The notes: a model not told the origin generated them from the sequence alone. Positions 43,291-52,453 are shown, numbered from the stretch's first letter. The stretch: 64,000 nucleotides of DNA from Caulobacteraceae bacterium (GCA_009773335.1 WRPF01000017.1:41849-105848); one strand, 5' to 3'. Translations and numbers: made by a program.

Positions 43291-43731
43291 ATGAAGTCCG
43301 CCCTGCCCTTCGCTCTCATTGTCGCCGCGCTCGCCGCCGGCCCGGCCGGGGCGCTCGCCCAAGCGGTCGCGCCGCCCCAAAACACATACTCAAGCCCATA
43401 TCACGCCGCCTGCTCCAGGCCCGCGCCGCCGGCGTTTCCCGGCCTCGCGGCGGCGGCGACGCTGCAGGCGCAGGACATCGAGCAGCACCGCCTGGCCCGC
43501 GATTCCTACTTCGCCGCCGCCGACGCCAATCTCTCGTGCCTCGACGCCGACATCGAGGCGCGGATGCGCACGCTGTTCGCCACGGGCGGCGCGATGGATT
43601 CGACGTTACGCGCCCAGGGCCTCGCCCACGAACTCGCCAGCCGTGAACGCGCCGAGACCTACGAGAAGTTCGTCCGGATGTGCCTCGCGTACGAAGACAC
43701 CCATGGGCCCTTGCCCGGCGGCTGCCGGTAG
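43291..43731 (+). CDS. secreted hypothetical protein
   Basis: A 146-residue protein with a clear signal peptide (MKSALPFALIVAALAAGPAGALAQA). The mature part has four cysteines (about 41, 83, 130 and 145) that could form disulfides in the periplasm, and is otherwise Ala/Arg-rich and helical. I do not recognise the family. A strong GAGGAGG lies before the start. It is divergent from motA with 136 bp between them. Confidence 0.6.
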   Translation: MKSALPFALIVAALAAGPAGALAQAVAPPQNTYSSPYHAACSRPAPPAFPGLAAAATLQAQDIEQHRLARDSYFAAADANLSCLDADIEARMRTLFATGGAMDSTLRAQGLAHELASRERAETYEKFVRMCLAYEDTHGPLPGGCR

Positions 43732-43791
43732 ACCCGGCGCCCGCTTCTGAGTGCGGGAGAGCTGCGGACCACCCGGGCGACGACGGCAGAC

Positions 43792-44895
43792 TTACACCAT
43801 CAGCCCCGTCTTCAAGGTCACTCTCGTGCGATCCATGCCGAACCGCAGTCTGACCTTGAGCCAGTCTGTCAGCGGCGTGAGCAACGCAATGACCGCGCAA
43901 ACCGCTGAAAAGAGCGCGATGCTCTGCCAGACGGACGATCTGTCGTAGAACCCGATCGACCCGAGCAGGACGAAAATCGGAAAATGGAACAGGTAGATCG
44001 GGAAGGTCAGGTTCCCGAGCCAACGCGCCGTCCTGACCAGCCAGGGGGGGGGGACGAGCGACTTGTGCGTCGCCAACCACACGAGCGGTGCAAAAACCGC
44101 CAAAAACAGTGACGCCCACGCGCCGAAATCGCCTGTGACATTCCGCGGATGCACGCCGATCACCCCGAACAGCCCGTCGACAAGCTGTTGACCGAACACA
44201 ACGAACAAGACGCCGCCAGCGAGCCCCAGAACCACGAGTCCGGCCGCAAATTGCGCTTGCCGCTTTGCCGAGAAACGCCGCGAGCACAGGAGTTCGTACG
44301 TGCATGCGCCAGCGAGCCAGAGAGCCATCATGTAGGCGATGTTCGGCCCGAGCAGCGCAAGCACAAGAAGCGCCCAACCGTACCGCCGGGCGAGGACAAG
44401 TCCGAAGACCCCGTAGAATCCAAGTTCGTAGGAAATTGACCAGAACGGATGGTTGGACAACGGCCTGAAGTCAGTTCCCCAGATCTGGGCCAGACCGAAG
44501 AGGTTGAGGCTGATCGAGGCCTCAGGCGAGGGGCCGATATTCTCGCCCCAGTGCGCCATGTAGAATTCCGTACCAACGCGCAGAGACACTGCGTCAAGAA
44601 CAACCGTCAGGATCAGCGCCGGAATCGCTACCGACCAGATGCGCGACACCCGTTCCACGCCATAGCGCCCCAACCCGAAACCGGCGCGGGTCGGATACAG
44701 CATGCGGATGGTGAAACCGCTCAGGACAAAAAAGCCGGCGACCGCCGCGCTTGCGCCGCGAATGTGGGGAATCGCGTCCTGGAAGAAGTGCGTCCAGTGG
44801 CCGACAGCCACAAGCAGGGCGAGACCAACGCGGTTCAGGTCCAGCAAAACGGATAGACCCGGCTTGATCTGGAATTTGGCTGCTGCGACTGTCAT
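43792..44895 (-). CDS. acyltransferase family 3 (OafA/YrhL-like)
   Basis: A 367-residue integral membrane acyltransferase with about ten helices. Family features: LDLNRVGLALLVAVGHWTHFF near the N terminus (with the conserved His), FFVLSGFTIRMLYPTRAG, and FWSISYELGFYGVFGL in the middle. Such enzymes O-acetylate or acylate surface sugars across the membrane. It stands alone, so its acceptor is unknown, but the glycan island at 21.5-36.1 kb offers candidates. Start 44895 has GGAGAC upstream. Confidence 0.82.
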   Translation of the reverse strand: MTVAAAKFQIKPGLSVLLDLNRVGLALLVAVGHWTHFFQDAIPHIRGASAAVAGFFVLSGFTIRMLYPTRAGFGLGRYGVERVSRIWSVAIPALILTVVLDAVSLRVGTEFYMAHWGENIGPSPEASISLNLFGLAQIWGTDFRPLSNHPFWSISYELGFYGVFGLVLARRYGWALLVLALLGPNIAYMMALWLAGACTYELLCSRRFSAKRQAQFAAGLVVLGLAGGVLFVVFGQQLVDGLFGVIGVHPRNVTGDFGAWASLFLAVFAPLVWLATHKSLVPPPWLVRTARWLGNLTFPIYLFHFPIFVLLGSIGFYDRSSVWQSIALFSAVCAVIALLTPLTDWLKVRLRFGMDRTRVTLKTGLMV

Positions 44896-45237
44896 GGCCG
44901 TCTCCGATGAGGGCGACGGAGGCCAACGATCAATGGATCAGAAGGTGCGTCGCGATCGTGTCCCTTTGCGAATGGCGGCCCTTCCCGCAGCGAATCCGAT
45001 TGGATCGCCACAGGGTCAAGACAACCGTTGCGCGCAGTTTCACGGTGGAGTCATGCCAAGGTCCCGCTAACCAATTCGAGTATGCATGCAGGCTAATACA
45101 TACAAAGTAACAACTTCACAACACTTTGATTCACTGCGCGAATTACGGAGTATTGAATCAGGCGGAAGATTGCCTCGCGAAGTAGATCGGGGCGGTGCGA
45201 TAGCAGCGCGCGTGTCACTTCTTTGATTGCAGGACCA
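44896..45237. other. intergenic region, AT-richer
   Basis: About 340 bp of lower GC content than its surroundings between divergent genes. No gene, tRNA or clear palindrome was seen. It should hold promoters for the acyltransferase and the MFS gene; I could not assign them confidently. Confidence 0.5.
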
Positions 45238-46512
45238 ATGTCTCCTACTGACCCATCCCCGGTCCATGACGACCGGCGGCGCAGCTTTCTTCTCCTGTTC
45301 TCGACGCTGCTGGTCGTGGGCTTCGGCAACACCATGTTGCTGGCGCTGCTGCCGCCGCTCGCGCGGCGCATGGGGCTGGCTGACACGAGCGTCGGCTGGA
45401 TCTTCTCGCTCTCCGCCCTGATCTGGGTTTTCGCCAGCTCCTTCTGGGGTCGGATGAGCGATCGCACGGGCCGCAAGCCGATCATTGCGCTGGGCATGGG
45501 CGCGTACGCGGTGTCGATGACGCTGTTTGCGCTGATCTGCGTTGTCGGGATCAATCACTGGATCGGGCCGACTGCGATCTTCATCGGCCTGATGCTGTCG
45601 CGCGCGATCTTCGGCGCGTTCGGCTCGGCGACCAGCCCTGCCGGCCAGGCCTACGTCGCCGACCGCACGGCGCAAGACGAGCGCACCGAGGAACTCGCCT
45701 CGCTCGGTTCCGCCTTCGCGCTGGGCGCAGCGATCGGGCCGGCGCTCTCGGGCGTGCTTGCCGCCAAGATCGGGCCCATCACGCCGCTGTTCCTTGTGGC
45801 GGTCCTCGCGGCCGGCGCCGCGCTTTCCATCGTGCGCTTCCTGCCCGAATCGAAAACGCCGGAGCTGCCGCTGGAATCGCGGCGCGACACCTCATGGCGC
45901 CTCGCCCTCGACCCGCGCGTATCGGGACACCTGATCTACGGACTCGGCGTTTCCGTCGTGACGGGCATGCTGCTGCAGACCTTCACCTTCTACACGATGG
46001 ACCGCCTGAAACTCGACGAGGCGACGACGATCACGTACGCTTCCAATGGCCTGATGGTCGGCGCGCTGGCGCTGCTGGCCACGCAGCTCGGCCTCTTGCG
46101 GGTGCTGAAGCTCGGCGCGCGGTCGCTGATGGCGCTGGGCGCGATCGTGATCGCGTGCGGCGTGCTGATGCAGATCTGGGCGGACACGCTGAGCCTGCTG
46201 CTCGTCTCGCAGTTCATGACGGGCATCGGCTTCGGCCTCGCGCGGCCGGGATTTTCGGGCGGCGCGTCGCTCTCCGTGAAACCGGAAGAACAGGGCGGAC
46301 TCGCGGGCCTCGTCGTCGCCGTGAACGGCGCGGGCTTTGTGATTTCCCCGCTCGCGGGCGTCACGCTCTACGGGGCGGCCGGCATGCACGCGCCGCTGTG
46401 GCTCGCGGTCGCCATTCTCGTGTCGATGACGCTGTTTGCCCTGATGAGCCGGCGGCTGCGCTCTACCGGCGGCGTCTCTTCTTCGCCCGGCGGGGGGGCG
46501 GAAGCTGGCTGA
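45238..46512 (+). CDS. MFS transporter, DHA1 (TetA/Bcr-like) type
   Basis: A 424-residue twelve-helix transporter. It has the DHA1 motif A after helix 2 (SSFWGRMSDRTGRKPIIALG) and SRAIFGAFGSATSPAGQAYVADRT in helix 4-5, as in drug and tetracycline antiporters. It probably exports small hydrophobic compounds by proton exchange. Start ATG 45238 has AGGA upstream. The last 50 bp overlap the 3' end of the convergent mltB-like gene, an unusually long overlap. Confidence 0.85.
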   Translation: MSPTDPSPVHDDRRRSFLLLFSTLLVVGFGNTMLLALLPPLARRMGLADTSVGWIFSLSALIWVFASSFWGRMSDRTGRKPIIALGMGAYAVSMTLFALICVVGINHWIGPTAIFIGLMLSRAIFGAFGSATSPAGQAYVADRTAQDERTEELASLGSAFALGAAIGPALSGVLAAKIGPITPLFLVAVLAAGAALSIVRFLPESKTPELPLESRRDTSWRLALDPRVSGHLIYGLGVSVVTGMLLQTFTFYTMDRLKLDEATTITYASNGLMVGALALLATQLGLLRVLKLGARSLMALGAIVIACGVLMQIWADTLSLLLVSQFMTGIGFGLARPGFSGGASLSVKPEEQGGLAGLVVAVNGAGFVISPLAGVTLYGAAGMHAPLWLAVAILVSMTLFALMSRRLRSTGGVSSSPGGGAEAG

Positions 46513-48010
46513 CGGCCTTCTTCGCTTCGGCGAGGATGAAGGTCGTCGCGCGGCCGGTGGGCTCCAGCCGGATCGAACGCTCGAACGACTCGATGGCGCG
46601 TTCGGTCGCGGGACCCATTTCGCCGTCCGCCGCCCCGCGCAGGCGACTGAGCCGGATAAGCGCGCGCTGCAGTTCGCGGATGCTTGTGGCGGTGCGCAGT
46701 GTGGCGGCCGAACGCTGCGCGGCGGCGCGATCGATGCCGGTGACCTTGTTCTGGATGCGCGTCAGAAGGGCCGGCGTCGGATAGCCGTCGGCCGGCATGC
46801 CTTCGGCCTGCTGGTAGCGGCGAACCGCGGAACGCGTGTTGTTGCCGAACATGCCATCCGGCGTTCCTGCGGAGTATCCGAGCTTGTTGAGCGCAGCCTG
46901 CAACTCGAAGAGCTCTTCACGCTGGAGCGACCCGATTTCCGTCGGCCACGGCTTCACGAGGCCCGAACCGCCCTCGAACCCGCGCGCCAGCAACGAGACG
47001 GTCATCGCGTAGCGATCGGAGGGGTTGTAGGTGCGGATCACGCCGAAGTTCGGGAACAGGATCAGCGCCGGCCCCTTGGCGCCGGCGGGCAGATAGAGCT
47101 GGGCGCTCATGGCCTGGATCGGCGCGCTGTAGTCGAATCCGGAAGTCGAGCGGACGCCGAGCCCCACCCACTGCGACACCGGCCGCGACGTGCCATCGGC
47201 GAGCGCGTAATCGAAGTCCTGCGGCAGGAACACTTCGTCATAGACAGGCTCGGACCGCTTCCAGCCACGCGACGCGAGGTAGTTGGCGATGGAGGCGAAC
47301 ACGTCGCCCTGGTTGGTCCAGATGTCCTTCTTGCCGTCCCCGTCCCAGTCGACAGCGGTCGTGAGATACACGTCGGGCATGAACTGCGGCTGGCCCAGCG
47401 CGCCCGCCCACGAGCTCTTCATCTGCTCCGGCCCGGCGAAGCCGCGCTCCGCCATTTCCATGAGCGCCAGCAGGTAGGTCTCAAACTGGCCGCGCCGGCG
47501 GCCGTCTGCGGCGAGCGTCGCCAGCGCCTGCGGCGCGTCGTAAGCCAGCGGGAATGCGCCGAAGTTGGTTTCCACGCCCCAGATGCCGGCGATGATGTCG
47601 GCGTCCACGCCAAAGCGGCGTTCGACGGCGGTGAAGAGCTGGGCATGCTGCGCGCGCAGCGCCGCGCCCTGGGAGATTTTCTCCGGCGTGACCGCACGGT
47701 TGATGTAGTCCCAGACCGGCCGCACGAATTCGGCCTGGTTCTGATCCTGGCTGACGATGCGTGGGTCCGGGCGAAGCCCCGCCAGCATGCTCTGCACCAT
47801 CGCCGGGTTGCGGCCCGCCGCCACGGCGCGTTGGGCGAAGCCCGCCCGCCAGGAATCGAACGCCGCATCCCCGGAAGACGCGAACTCCAGCACCACAGGC
47901 GCCGGGGCGGCCGTCGGGGCGGTGGTCTGGGTCTGTGCCTGACAGGCCTGCGAGCCGCCGACGGCCAGACCGGCCAACATCATCGAAAAGAACAGGGATA
48001 TGCGCGCCAT
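46463..48010 (-). CDS. mltB: lytic murein transglycosylase, MltB type
   Basis: A 515-residue periplasmic enzyme that cleaves peptidoglycan glycan strands. It has a signal peptide (MARISLFFSMMLAGLAVGGSQACQA), the SLT_2/MltB domain (about 50-350) with catalytic Glu in GIWGVETNFGAFP and the conserved SSWAGALGQPQFMPDVYL and WDGDGKKDIW, and a peptidoglycan-binding domain (about 370-430, LQAALNKLGYSAGTPDGMFG). A second binding-like unit (about 455-500) precedes a very basic C terminus. Start 48010 gives the signal peptide; longer frames are not credible. Confidence 0.92.
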   Translation of the reverse strand: MARISLFFSMMLAGLAVGGSQACQAQTQTTAPTAAPAPVVLEFASSGDAAFDSWRAGFAQRAVAAGRNPAMVQSMLAGLRPDPRIVSQDQNQAEFVRPVWDYINRAVTPEKISQGAALRAQHAQLFTAVERRFGVDADIIAGIWGVETNFGAFPLAYDAPQALATLAADGRRRGQFETYLLALMEMAERGFAGPEQMKSSWAGALGQPQFMPDVYLTTAVDWDGDGKKDIWTNQGDVFASIANYLASRGWKRSEPVYDEVFLPQDFDYALADGTSRPVSQWVGLGVRSTSGFDYSAPIQAMSAQLYLPAGAKGPALILFPNFGVIRTYNPSDRYAMTVSLLARGFEGGSGLVKPWPTEIGSLQREELFELQAALNKLGYSAGTPDGMFGNNTRSAVRRYQQAEGMPADGYPTPALLTRIQNKVTGIDRAAAQRSAATLRTATSIRELQRALIRLSRLRGAADGEMGPATERAIESFERSIRLEPTGRATTFILAEAKKAVSQLPPPRRAKKRRRR

Positions 48011-48201
48011 GGACGGATTGGTCCTCGATTCTGAAGGCGAAGCTATGGCCGACAAGCGTTGCCAGGATGTTGCCGGCCTGCACGATCCGGACCTGCCGTG
48101 CATTTCGGACCGTTCCGTGACCGCATTGACACGCCGCCGCAGCCTGCCTAGAACCCGCGACTTCCTAATTTCAGCATAAGTACGACCCGCAAGGCCCGGC
48201 C

Positions 48202-48327
48202 ATGAAAGTCAGAAGCTCGCTCAAGTCGCTCAAGAGCCGCCACCGCGACTGCAAGATCGTGCGCCGCAAGGGCCGCGTGTACGTGATCAACAAGGTTGAT
48301 CCGCGCTACAAGGCCAAGCAGGGCTGA
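48202..48327 (+). CDS. rpmJ: 50S ribosomal protein L36
   Basis: A 41-residue protein (starting [20 protein letters not shown], ending DPRYKAKQG) that matches the alphaproteobacterial form of L36, a small zinc-ribbon-like protein of the large ribosomal subunit. Only one of the four canonical zinc-binding cysteines is present, which is the C-minus type. The length and [11 protein letters not shown] segment are diagnostic. The stop codon TGA shares its last A with the ATG of the next gene, so the two are translationally linked. Confidence 0.92.
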   Translation: MKVRSSLKSLKSRHRDCKIVRRKGRVYVINKVDPRYKAKQG

Positions 48328-48950
48328 TGCCCGCCAACGGGATGCGCCCGAAAGCCGTCCTGTTCGACTACGGCAACGTCCTGGTGCGCTGGGACCCCCG
48401 CAATCTCTACCGCAAACTCTTCGCCGATCCGGCGGAGATGGAGTGGTTTCTCGCCAACGTCTGCACGATGGACTGGCATCTCCGGCATGATTCCGGGGAG
48501 CCGATGGCGGTGACCACCGCTGAGCTCGCGGCCCAGCATCCGAAATACGAATTCCAGATCCGCGCGTGGGACGCCCAGTTCGGCGACATGATCGACGGCG
48601 AGATCGAAGGCGCTGTCGCCCTCCTCGATGCGATCAAGGCGCAAGGGCTCAAGGTCGGCGTGCTGACCAACATGCCGGCCGACCAGGCCTGGACCTGTTT
48701 CAACGGCTTTTCCCGCTGGGCGGCGCTCGACACCATCATCGTCTCCGGCTTCGTGAAGGCCGCCAAACCGGGCGCGGCCGCCTACCGGCTGGCGCTGCAT
48801 GCGCTGGACCGCGAGCCCCACGAGGTCTTCTTCGTCGACGACAGCGCGAAGAACGTGGCCGCCGCCGCGGCGCTGGGCCTCCACGCGCATCTCTTCACCA
48901 CGCCCGAGGCGTTTGCGGATGCGCTGCACGCGTCCGGATTTCTGTCTTAA
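48327..48950 (+). CDS. HAD family hydrolase, haloacid-dehalogenase type
   Basis: A 207-residue HAD-IA phosphatase-like enzyme. It has motif I DYGNVLVRWD with the nucleophile Asp, motif II in LTNMP, a lysine in FVKAAKPGAAAY, and motif IV in VFFVDDSAKNVAAA. A helical cap (about 25-85) controls the substrate, probably a small phosphorylated metabolite. ATG 48327 overlaps the rpmJ stop by one base; ATG 48342 (MRPKAVLFDYG) is an alternative that fits the family N terminus. Confidence 0.85.
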   Translation: MPANGMRPKAVLFDYGNVLVRWDPRNLYRKLFADPAEMEWFLANVCTMDWHLRHDSGEPMAVTTAELAAQHPKYEFQIRAWDAQFGDMIDGEIEGAVALLDAIKAQGLKVGVLTNMPADQAWTCFNGFSRWAALDTIIVSGFVKAAKPGAAAYRLALHALDREPHEVFFVDDSAKNVAAAAALGLHAHLFTTPEAFADALHASGFLS

Positions 48951-48970
48951 AGTCGAGGCAGAACCCGCCC

Positions 48971-49540
48971 ATGCGCCGCTTCCTCGCCGCCCTCGCCCTC
49001 GTCGCCTTGCCGCTCGCCGCGTGCGGCGCGCCGACGCCCGCCGATGAGCAGGGCGTTCTCGATCCCGCGCTCGACGAACTGTTCAAGGAATTGCTGACCG
49101 CGCCGACTGCGGCCGAGGCGTCGGTGCTGGAGGAGCAGATCTGGAAAATCTGGGGCCAGTCCGGCAGCGCCACCGTCGATGTGCTCATCGAGCGCGCCGA
49201 CGCCGCCGAAGCCGCCGGCGACAAGCCGCTCGCGCTCTCCTTCGTCGATCAGGCCACCGCGCTCACGCCGAGCTACGCGGGCGGCTGGTATCGCCGCTCG
49301 ATCCTGCGCTACGACGCCGACGACCGCGCGGGCGCGATCGGCGACATCCAGGAAACCCTGAAGCGCGAACCCCGCCACTTCGGCGCGCTCGCGGGCCTCG
49401 GCCTCATCTACGAGGACATGGGGCAAGAGAAAGCCGCGCTCCAAGCCTACCGCCGCGCGCTGGAAATCCACCCGTTTCTGGATGAAGCCAAGCAGGGCGT
49501 GGCGCGGCTGGAGCCGAAGGTCGAGGGACAGGATTTGTAG
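48971..49540 (+). CDS. TPR-repeat lipoprotein
   Basis: A 189-residue envelope protein. Signal peptide with lipobox (MRRFLAALALVALPLAAC; lipidated Cys about 18) followed by tetratricopeptide units: KPLALSFVDQATALTPSYAGGW, DRAGAIGDIQETLKREPRHFG and GQEKAALQAYRRALEIHPF. It probably scaffolds outer-membrane or cell-wall partners. It starts 20 bp after the HAD gene and may be co-transcribed. Family-level function is unknown. Confidence 0.82.
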   Translation: MRRFLAALALVALPLAACGAPTPADEQGVLDPALDELFKELLTAPTAAEASVLEEQIWKIWGQSGSATVDVLIERADAAEAAGDKPLALSFVDQATALTPSYAGGWYRRSILRYDADDRAGAIGDIQETLKREPRHFGALAGLGLIYEDMGQEKAALQAYRRALEIHPFLDEAKQGVARLEPKVEGQDL

Positions 49541-49576
49541 CTAGGCACCGTTGCGTGTTTGCCAACAGGCTACCTC

Positions 49577-50635
49577 TCATTCGACAACAAGTTGTCTATT
49601 CCTCGCCGTCACTTTCTTGCCTGAGCATCGAGACAGGAAGCTTTCCAAACCTCGGTGGTGAATGCCAGCACAACCATGCAGTTGATCATTGATCTTGTAG
49701 CCGGTTTTAATGCGCTCAAGCTCTGCTTCGTCCAGTTTTGTAACTACTTTTTGCAGCATTGCGAGCCGGTCCATAGCGTCCGTAAAGCTGGACGACTCCA
49801 AGAATGCGTTGATGAGCGGGCCCTGCAAACGCTCGCGCTGACCAAGCTTTTCGGATAGTGCGGCGTACACCTCAGGAGCGCTGTCGCTGGCGTTAGAGAG
49901 ACGACCCTTTATGGCTTGAAGAGATTGGAGAACACCACTCGGCGCGGCGATCTCCAATTTGAGAGGTACCACCGGAATCTCTTTGCCGATCGCGAAGCCA
50001 ACCTCTTGGTTCGTCCAGATGCTCTCGTGGAAGTCGTCAGTGACGAAGGCCAGCAAGAACTCCATCGTCCGGAGAGCCTTCAAAATCTCATCTGGCCAAG
50101 ACGTCATCGCTTCAATGGAGTCGTGAGCAACGAAGCAAGATACGCCATATTGCGCCAACGCTGTCGCAAGGAGACTCGCTGAAGCCTTGTGCCGGTCGCG
50201 GTGGCTAACGAACACCCGGATGTTGCCGGGCTTCCAGATTGATAGCGCGTCCGGATTGAGAGGAGGGCGGCGCGAAAAGGCGATAGCGGCCAAGAAATCC
50301 GGGTCCGTTTCATCGAATAGCTCCACCGTCACCGAGCAGAAGTATTCATTCGCGACCTTCTCTGCACATGCGTTCAGATCGGCTCGGATGTCCGAGCAAA
50401 CATCGCGCTGCCTAGAGAAGGCGATTTTTCCCATGGTCTCCTCCGAGAGGAAGATCGTGACGTGATGGCCGTAAGTTCCACCATCAATCGAGTCGAAATC
50501 GACTCCCGCTTTGACGTACCAGCGGCCTTCCCGGATGATTTCTCGGTGCAGACAACGTTCCGTCGAACTGTAGTCAAGGTCCAGCCTACGTAGGTAGGTG
50601 CCGACCTTCGACGGCAGAATGAAGTTATTGGACAT
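49577..50635 (-). CDS. TIR-domain protein with novel N-terminal domain
   Basis: A 352-residue protein in a visibly less GC-rich segment. Residues 138-230 form a TIR domain: NIRVFVSHRDRHKASASLL, FVAHDSIEAMTSWPDEILKAL, MEFLLAFVTDDF, and IWTNQEVGFAIGK where E211 matches the NADase catalytic glutamate. Residues 1-130 are an unrecognised domain (FDSIDGGTYGHHVTIFL). Residues 230-352 are helical. TIR NADases usually act in antiphage defence, so this is a candidate effector; no second defence gene is adjacent. Start 50635 is preferred since upstream reading crosses a REP-like element, but the sequence just before it (IGIAFIDFVFELR) looks protein-like. Confidence 0.75.
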   Translation of the reverse strand: MSNNFILPSKVGTYLRRLDLDYSSTERCLHREIIREGRWYVKAGVDFDSIDGGTYGHHVTIFLSEETMGKIAFSRQRDVCSDIRADLNACAEKVANEYFCSVTVELFDETDPDFLAAIAFSRRPPLNPDALSIWKPGNIRVFVSHRDRHKASASLLATALAQYGVSCFVAHDSIEAMTSWPDEILKALRTMEFLLAFVTDDFHESIWTNQEVGFAIGKEIPVVPLKLEIAAPSGVLQSLQAIKGRLSNASDSAPEVYAALSEKLGQRERLQGPLINAFLESSSFTDAMDRLAMLQKVVTKLDEAELERIKTGYKINDQLHGCAGIHHRGLESFLSRCSGKKVTARNRQLVVE

Positions 50636-50734
50636 TCGAAGCTCAAACACGAAATCGATGAAGGCTATGCCGATTCCATCGCCATGACTTCTGATCGCTC
50701 CCTGCAGTCCGGAGACCTGCGCGTGCCGACCCCC

Positions 50735-50824
50735 GGGACCGCCGGCATCCTGCCGGCCCGGTGTCTCACCTTGCGCGACCAGAGCCCGGTTCCGCCGGTT
50801 TGCCGGCAGGATGCCGGCGGTCCC
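50735..50824. repeat. REP-like paired palindrome, copy D
   Basis: The ends are GGGACCGC and GCGGTCCC. The left hairpin is GCCGGCATCCTGCCGGC; the right contains GCCGGCAGGATGCCGGC, its exact inverse. The core GCCGGC differs from other copies, but the ends match. Confidence 0.75.
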
Positions 50825-51291
50825 GTGGCGAAAGACTTTGTGCCTTGATATGGGATTTATTTCCCTCACGTTCTCCCCATGCGCCGTTCACGGGAGGGCT
50901 TCGAGGGCTCCGATGGCCTTGAGCGGGCGGGGCATGGGTCGGCGTGATTGCCTGCGGGGACGCAAACCGCAGGGCCCGGGGTGGTCGGACATCCTGCACG
51001 TTGCACCGGCAGCGCGAGGTGGAGCCAAGACAGGCTGCTCCGGCACGTGAGGACCCTGTCCTCGGCGACCGGCCGGACCATACGTTGCGGAGTAATCCTC
51101 CGATCCAGCAACTCCTGTACTCGCGTCCGGAAAGAACGGCTCCAACGGGGCGCAAAGTCGTGCGTCACTACCCCGTCGATCGCGAGATCGACACTCAACG
51201 GCGCATCGCCTTGCGCCCCGCCTCCCATGCTGGTGGGGGATCGTGAAGCCGCAAAACCGCGAGGTTTGTGCGGGTGAAAGTGTTGGGGATG

Positions 51292-51384
51292 AGGACCGCG
51301 GGCCTATGGCCCGCATCCGAACGCAGGATCAGGCGGGCTGGTTCGTCACCGAAGACCGAAAGCGGGCCATAGGCCCGCGGTCCT
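51292..51384. repeat. REP-like paired palindrome, copy E
   Basis: The ends are AGGACCGC and GCGGTCCT. The left hairpin is GCGGGCCTATGGCCCGC; the right is GCGGGCCATAGGCCCGC, its exact inverse. It ends about 35 bp before the epmA start. Confidence 0.75.
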
Positions 51385-51418
51385 ACTCTCCGATACTGAT
51401 ACTCTGTACGAGACACCC

Positions 51419-52453
51419 ATGCCCCCCTGGTGGTCCCCCACGCGCCATGCCGACCGACGGCCGGTCCTCGTTGCGCGCAACCGCGTGAAGACGGCCTTGC
51501 GCGCGTGGTTCGAGGCCGGGGGCTTCACCGAGACGGAGCCCGGCGCGCTCTGCGTGTCCCCCGGCGCCGAGACGCACCTGCACGCTTTCGCCACGCAGGC
51601 CCGCACCGACGCCGGCGAGGCGCGCGATCTCTACCTCCACACCTCGCCCGAATTCGCGATGAAAAAGTTGCTGGCCGCCGGCGAGGAGAAGATCTTCGCC
51701 TTCGCGCCGGTCTATCGCAACCGCGAGGCGGGCTCGGCGCTGCACGCGCCGGAATTCACGATGCTCGAATGGTATCGCGCGGGCGCGCCGTACGAGACGC
51801 TGTTCGATGATTGCGCCGCGTTCCTCGCCGAAGCCGCACGCGCCGCGAACACGAAGACGCTGCGCTGGAAAGACCGCACTTGTGACCCCTTCGCGGCGCC
51901 GGAGCGCATCTCCGTCAGCGACGCCTTCTCGAAATACGCTGGCGTGAACCTCATGGCGACCATCGACGACGACGGCGCCACGGATCGCGCTCACCTCGCC
52001 GCGCAGATGCACGTCTGCAACGTGAGGGTCGGTGATGCCGATACGTGGAGCGATCTCTTCTCCCGCGTGCTCGTGCAGTGCGTGGAGCCGCACCTTGGGA
52101 ACGGGCGTGCGACAATCCTGTGCGAATATCCCGTTGCGGAAGCGGCGCTCGCGCGCGCGGCGCCGCATGATCCGCGCGTGGCGGAACGCTTCGAGCTCTA
52201 TGCCTGCGGCGTCGAACTCGCCAACGGCTTCGGCGAACTCACCGATGCAGCGGAACAGCGGCGGCGCTTCGTCGCGGACATGGACGAGAAAGAGCGCCTC
52301 TACGGCGAACGCTACGCCATCGACGAGGATTTCCTCGCCGCGCTGGCGCACATGCCGCCCGCGAGCGGCTGCGCGCTCGGGTTCGACCGTCTGGTCATGC
52401 TCGCCACAGGCGCGACGCGCATCGAGGACGTGCTATGGACGCCGCCGCCATGA
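51419..52453 (+). CDS. epmA: EF-P-lysine lysyltransferase EpmA (PoxA/GenX)
   Basis: A 344-residue class II lysyl-tRNA-synthetase paralogue that lacks the anticodon-binding domain, as EpmA does. It adds beta-lysine to elongation factor P. Class II motifs are present: motif 2 FAPVYRNREAGSALHAPEFTMLEWY and motif 3 SGCALGFDRLVML, with the FELYACGVELANGFGEL segment of the lysine pocket. The following gene, encoding the partner aminomutase, overlaps its stop by 4 bp. efp itself is not in the window. Confidence 0.93.
   Translation: MPPWWSPTRHADRRPVLVARNRVKTALRAWFEAGGFTETEPGALCVSPGAETHLHAFATQARTDAGEARDLYLHTSPEFAMKKLLAAGEEKIFAFAPVYRNREAGSALHAPEFTMLEWYRAGAPYETLFDDCAAFLAEAARAANTKTLRWKDRTCDPFAAPERISVSDAFSKYAGVNLMATIDDDGATDRAHLAAQMHVCNVRVGDADTWSDLFSRVLVQCVEPHLGNGRATILCEYPVAEAALARAAPHDPRVAERFELYACGVELANGFGELTDAAEQRRRFVADMDEKERLYGERYAIDEDFLAALAHMPPASGCALGFDRLVMLATGATRIEDVLWTPPP

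Larger units (their letters stand above)
50636..51418. other. intergenic region with two REP-like elements
   Basis: About 780 bp between the TIR gene and epmA without a convincing gene. It holds REP-like copies D and E. A 120-residue open frame at 50866-51228 (minus) has partly protein-like sequence at its start but no recognisable family or coding bias; it could be a remnant. Confidence 0.55.

Noticed and set aside
50636..50869. Longer N terminus for the TIR protein
   Set aside because: The frame is open, but most of it runs through REP-like copy D, which is more likely non-coding; the last 15 residues before 50635 remain a possible true extension.
50866..51228. 120-residue minus-strand frame between the TIR gene and epmA
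   Set aside because: Its first third looks protein-like, but there is no family match, no clear ribosome-binding site and the frame decays to Pro/Arg-rich sequence; recorded only as a possible remnant.
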